DNA of 64,000 nucleotides from an uncultured Eubacteriales bacterium. Lineage in GTDB: Bacteria; Bacillota; Clostridia; Oscillospirales; Acutalibacteraceae. A program made the position numbers and the translations under genes. The notes beneath the pieces were generated by a model. The model had not been told where the DNA came from, did no database searches, and saw only the letters and a program-made list of their open reading frames with translations. Location of the stretch: the NCBI GenBank assembly GCA_934511365.1, contig CAKSWC010000002.1:1-64000 (forward strand), read 5' to 3'. Within the stretch, counting starts at the first letter, position 1; each line of letters opens with the position of its first letter. This document shows positions 62,176 to 64,000 of the stretch, piece after piece.

Positions 62176-62877
62176 TCACCATTCAAGAAGGTCAACGGGA
62201 ACGGGTCTGTCGTTAACGGCAATCTGAATCACACGTCCGCTGCGCATGGTGATTATCCTGTCCGCCATGTCCGCAAGCGCCGAGTTGTGAGTGATAACAA
62301 CAACGGTTGTTCCCGTCTCGCGGCAGGTGCGGTGGAGGAGTTTAAGAATCTGCTTTCCCGTTTTATAGTCAAGAGCGCCCGTCGGTTCGTCGCAGAGGAG
62401 AAGCTTTGGGTTCTTGGCCAGAGCACGCGCGATTGAAACGCGCTGCTGCTCACCGCCGGAGAGCTGAGAGGGAAAGTTATCCATCCTTTGAGCAAGACCG
62501 ACCTTTTTGAGCAGCGTTTCCGGAGAGAGCGGCTTTTTTGCAATCTGTGAGGCAAGCTCAACATTTTCAAGCGCCGTCAGATTCGGAATGAGGTTATAGA
62601 ACTGAAAAACAAAGCCAACATCAAAGCGGCGGTAATCAATGAGCTGCTCCGGCGTAAGCTTTGTGATGGGTCGGCCGGCAACACGGATTTTTCCGTCGTC
62701 AACGGTGTCCATTCCGCCAAGCAGATTGAGCACGGTGGATTTTCCGGCGCCGCTTGCGCCAACGATGAGGCAGAATTCGCCCTTTTCAATCGTAAAATTA
62801 ACACCGTCCGCGGCCGGGATAACAATTTCGCCGGTCTGATATCTTTTGTAAACGGACTCAAATTCAATGAAGCTCAT
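62176..62877 (-). CDS. ABC transporter ATPase (LolD/MacB type) for the large permease
   Basis: A 233-residue ATPase: Walker [11 protein letters not shown] (about 39-48), signature [15 protein letters not shown], Walker [17 protein letters not shown]. The CDEPTGALD wording is characteristic of the FtsX-partnered (type VII) group. The start codon overlaps the tdk stop as ATGA, so it is translationally coupled to thymidine kinase. Confidence 0.94.
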   Translation of the reverse strand: MSFIEFESVYKRYQTGEIVIPAADGVNFTIEKGEFCLIVGASGAGKSTVLNLLGGMDTVDDGKIRVAGRPITKLTPEQLIDYRRFDVGFVFQFYNLIPNLTALENVELASQIAKKPLSPETLLKKVGLAQRMDNFPSQLSGGEQQRVSIARALAKNPKLLLCDEPTGALDYKTGKQILKLLHRTCRETGTTVVVITHNSALADMADRIITMRSGRVIQIAVNDRPVPVDLLEW

Positions 62878-63434
62878 TTTTTATCTCCTAAATTTCCCTC
62901 GCGCCAATGCTTGCGGCAAAGGCTCGTATATTTTTCGTTCGCGCCGAGAACAACCTGTTCTCCGTGCTTGATAATTCCATTTTTATCAAATCTTGCGTTG
63001 CAGGTTGCTTTTTTTCCGCACCAACAGATGGTTTTAACTTCCTCAATGGTGTCTGCCCACGCAAGCAGCCAGTGGCTGCCGGGAAAAAGGTCGCCTTTGA
63101 AATCTGCCCTCAGGCCATAACAAATCACAGGAACGCCGAGGTCATCAACAACGTGAACAAGAAATTCGCATTCCTCTTTGGTGAGAAACTGCGCCTCGTC
63201 AACAATAAGGCAGTCGGTTTTTTTGATGTCCTCCTCTTTAAGCTCATGAAAAAGCACACACTCGCTTTCAAGTCCGCAGCGCGAATAGACTCTGTGTTCG
63301 CCGTTCCTTGTGTCAACGGCCGGCTTTGTGATGATGACCGACTGTCCCTGCTCCTCATAGTTATACTTGACCATGAGCGCATTCGCGGTCTTGCTCGAAT
63401 TCATTGCGCCGTAACGGAAATACAGCTTCGCCAT
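62874..63434 (-). CDS. tdk: thymidine kinase, type II
   Basis: A 186-residue type II thymidine kinase. P-loop GAMNSSKT (9-16), catalytic Glu in VDEAQF (Glu80), zinc cysteines C137, C139, C145 and C173 with CWCGKKATCNARF, and the thymidine-binding GANEKYTSLCRKHW tail. It salvages thymidine to dTMP. Starts 16 bases after the uxuA stop and overlaps the ABC ATPase gene by four bases; nothing about its function explains that company, so this is probably operon hitch-hiking. Confidence 0.96.
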   Translation of the reverse strand: MAKLYFRYGAMNSSKTANALMVKYNYEEQGQSVIITKPAVDTRNGEHRVYSRCGLESECVLFHELKEEDIKKTDCLIVDEAQFLTKEECEFLVHVVDDLGVPVICYGLRADFKGDLFPGSHWLLAWADTIEEVKTICWCGKKATCNARFDKNGIIKHGEQVVLGANEKYTSLCRKHWREGNLGDKK

Positions 63435-63450
63435 TCTTCTCCAACTCCAA

Positions 63451-64000
63451 TCAATTTTTGCGCGCTTTCAACGCCGCTTCCCAAACTCCGTTGAGATATG
63501 CAGCGCCGAGTGCGCGGTCATAAAGGCCGTATCCGGGACGCGCCTTTTCGCCCCAGATCATTCTTCCGTGGTCGGGGCGGATATAGCCGTCAAAGCCGAC
63601 ATCCTGAAGCGCTTTAACAATTTCATAAATATCAAGACTGCCCTCAGAGGAAAGGTGCGCCGTTTCGTGGAAGCGGTTACCCTCTCTTTTGACGTTTCTG
63701 ATGTGGGCAAAGTAAATTCTGTCTCCAACCTCGCGTATCATTGCCGGAAGGTCGTTTTTCTCGCTCGCGCCGAGCGAGCCGGTGCAGAAAGTCAAACCGT
63801 TGCAGGGGGAATCAACAAGCTTTAAAAAGCGCTTTATTGAGTCAATGTCCTTAATAATTCTCGGCAGACCGAAAATATCCCACGGCGGATCGTCCGGATG
63901 AATGGCCATTTTTACGCCGCATTCCTCGCAGACAGGGATAATCTTTTTGAGAAAATATTCAAGGTTTTTCCAGAGGTCATCGGCCGTCACACCTTTGTAT
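63451..64000 (-). CDS. uxuA: mannonate dehydratase, C-terminal part (cut by window edge)
   Basis: The frame stays open to the window end, so the N-terminal half lies outside. The visible 183 residues contain [18 protein letters not shown], '[15 protein letters not shown]', [44 protein letters not shown] and [18 protein letters not shown], all hallmark UxuA segments with the metal-binding His residues. It converts D-mannonate to 2-keto-3-deoxygluconate in glucuronate breakdown. The KDG-kinase-like gene downstream provides the next step. An internal GTG at 63990 is not the true start, because conserved sequence continues through it. Confidence 0.95.
   Translation of the reverse strand, partial: YKGVTADDLWKNLEYFLKKIIPVCEECGVKMAIHPDDPPWDIFGLPRIIKDIDSIKRFLKLVDSPCNGLTFCTGSLGASEKNDLPAMIREVGDRIYFAHIRNVKREGNRFHETAHLSSEGSLDIYEIVKALQDVGFDGYIRPDHGRMIWGEKARPGYGLYDRALGAAYLNGVWEAALKARKN

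Overview
The window reads as a chromosomal segment of an anaerobic, endospore-forming member of the Clostridia, most likely Oscillospiraceae/Ruminococcaceae-like. The evidence is the linked spore genes (gpr and spoIIP next to rpsT), pyruvate phosphate dikinase, meso-diaminopimelate dehydrogenase, AGGAGG-type ribosome binding sites with sigma-A-like promoters at 17-bp spacing, and arrays of FN3 and BspA-type LRR secreted proteins typical of gut Firmicutes. No phage, transposase or CRISPR array was seen. Placement is inferred from gene content, not from a phylogeny.

Layout. 1-5600: tRNA-Val, a MATE exporter, a GH3 glycosidase with reversed domain order coupled to an esterase-like hydrolase, a DUF4143 remnant beside a strong hairpin, and tRNA-Thr. 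5.7-12.2 kb (minus): one apparent operon of two GT2 glycosyltransferases, a CDP-glycerol-transferase-like enzyme and an ABC-2 exporter pair, followed by the primosome genes dnaD and dnaC. 12.4-18.3 kb (plus): a self-regulated MarR module with an internally duplicated membrane-anchored protein and a MacB-like ABC transporter. 18.4-22.6 kb: an ECF S-component, a small Ig-like protein, spoIIP with a coupled small gene, gpr and rpsT. 22.7-34.8 kb: a surface-protein locus with two LRR proteins, two large FN3 proteins, a membrane-anchored protein sharing their C-terminal domain, and a 61-aa membrane peptide.

35-43.7 kb (minus): an FAD oxidoreductase, a secreted phage-type lysozyme with FN3 domains, a roughly 1-kb non-coding spacer with periodic repeats, and an operon of exonuclease/phosphatase-like protein, GH2 glycosidase and GPH-type sugar symporter. 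43.9-49.1 kb (minus): a full branched-chain amino-acid transporter livJ-H-M-G-F with a hairpin between livJ and livH. 49.4-54.4 kb: DAP dehydrogenase, an LCM-type methyltransferase, and ppdK. 54.4-55.1 kb: a long structured RNA leader containing a SAM-clan riboswitch-like aptamer, then a terminator and an RBS-masking hairpin, ahead of an unrecognised 94-aa gene. 55.6-64 kb (minus): a tightly packed run uxuA (cut by the window edge), tdk, an ABC pair, a KDG-kinase-like gene, a class II aldolase and iolC, which suggests uronate/inositol-type sugar-acid catabolism.

The items most worth a second look are the composite RNA leader at 54.46-54.80 kb, the MarR/duplicated-protein/ABC module, the shared uncharacterised C-terminal domain in the surface locus, and the 15-bp-period repeat at about 38.93-39.05 kb.
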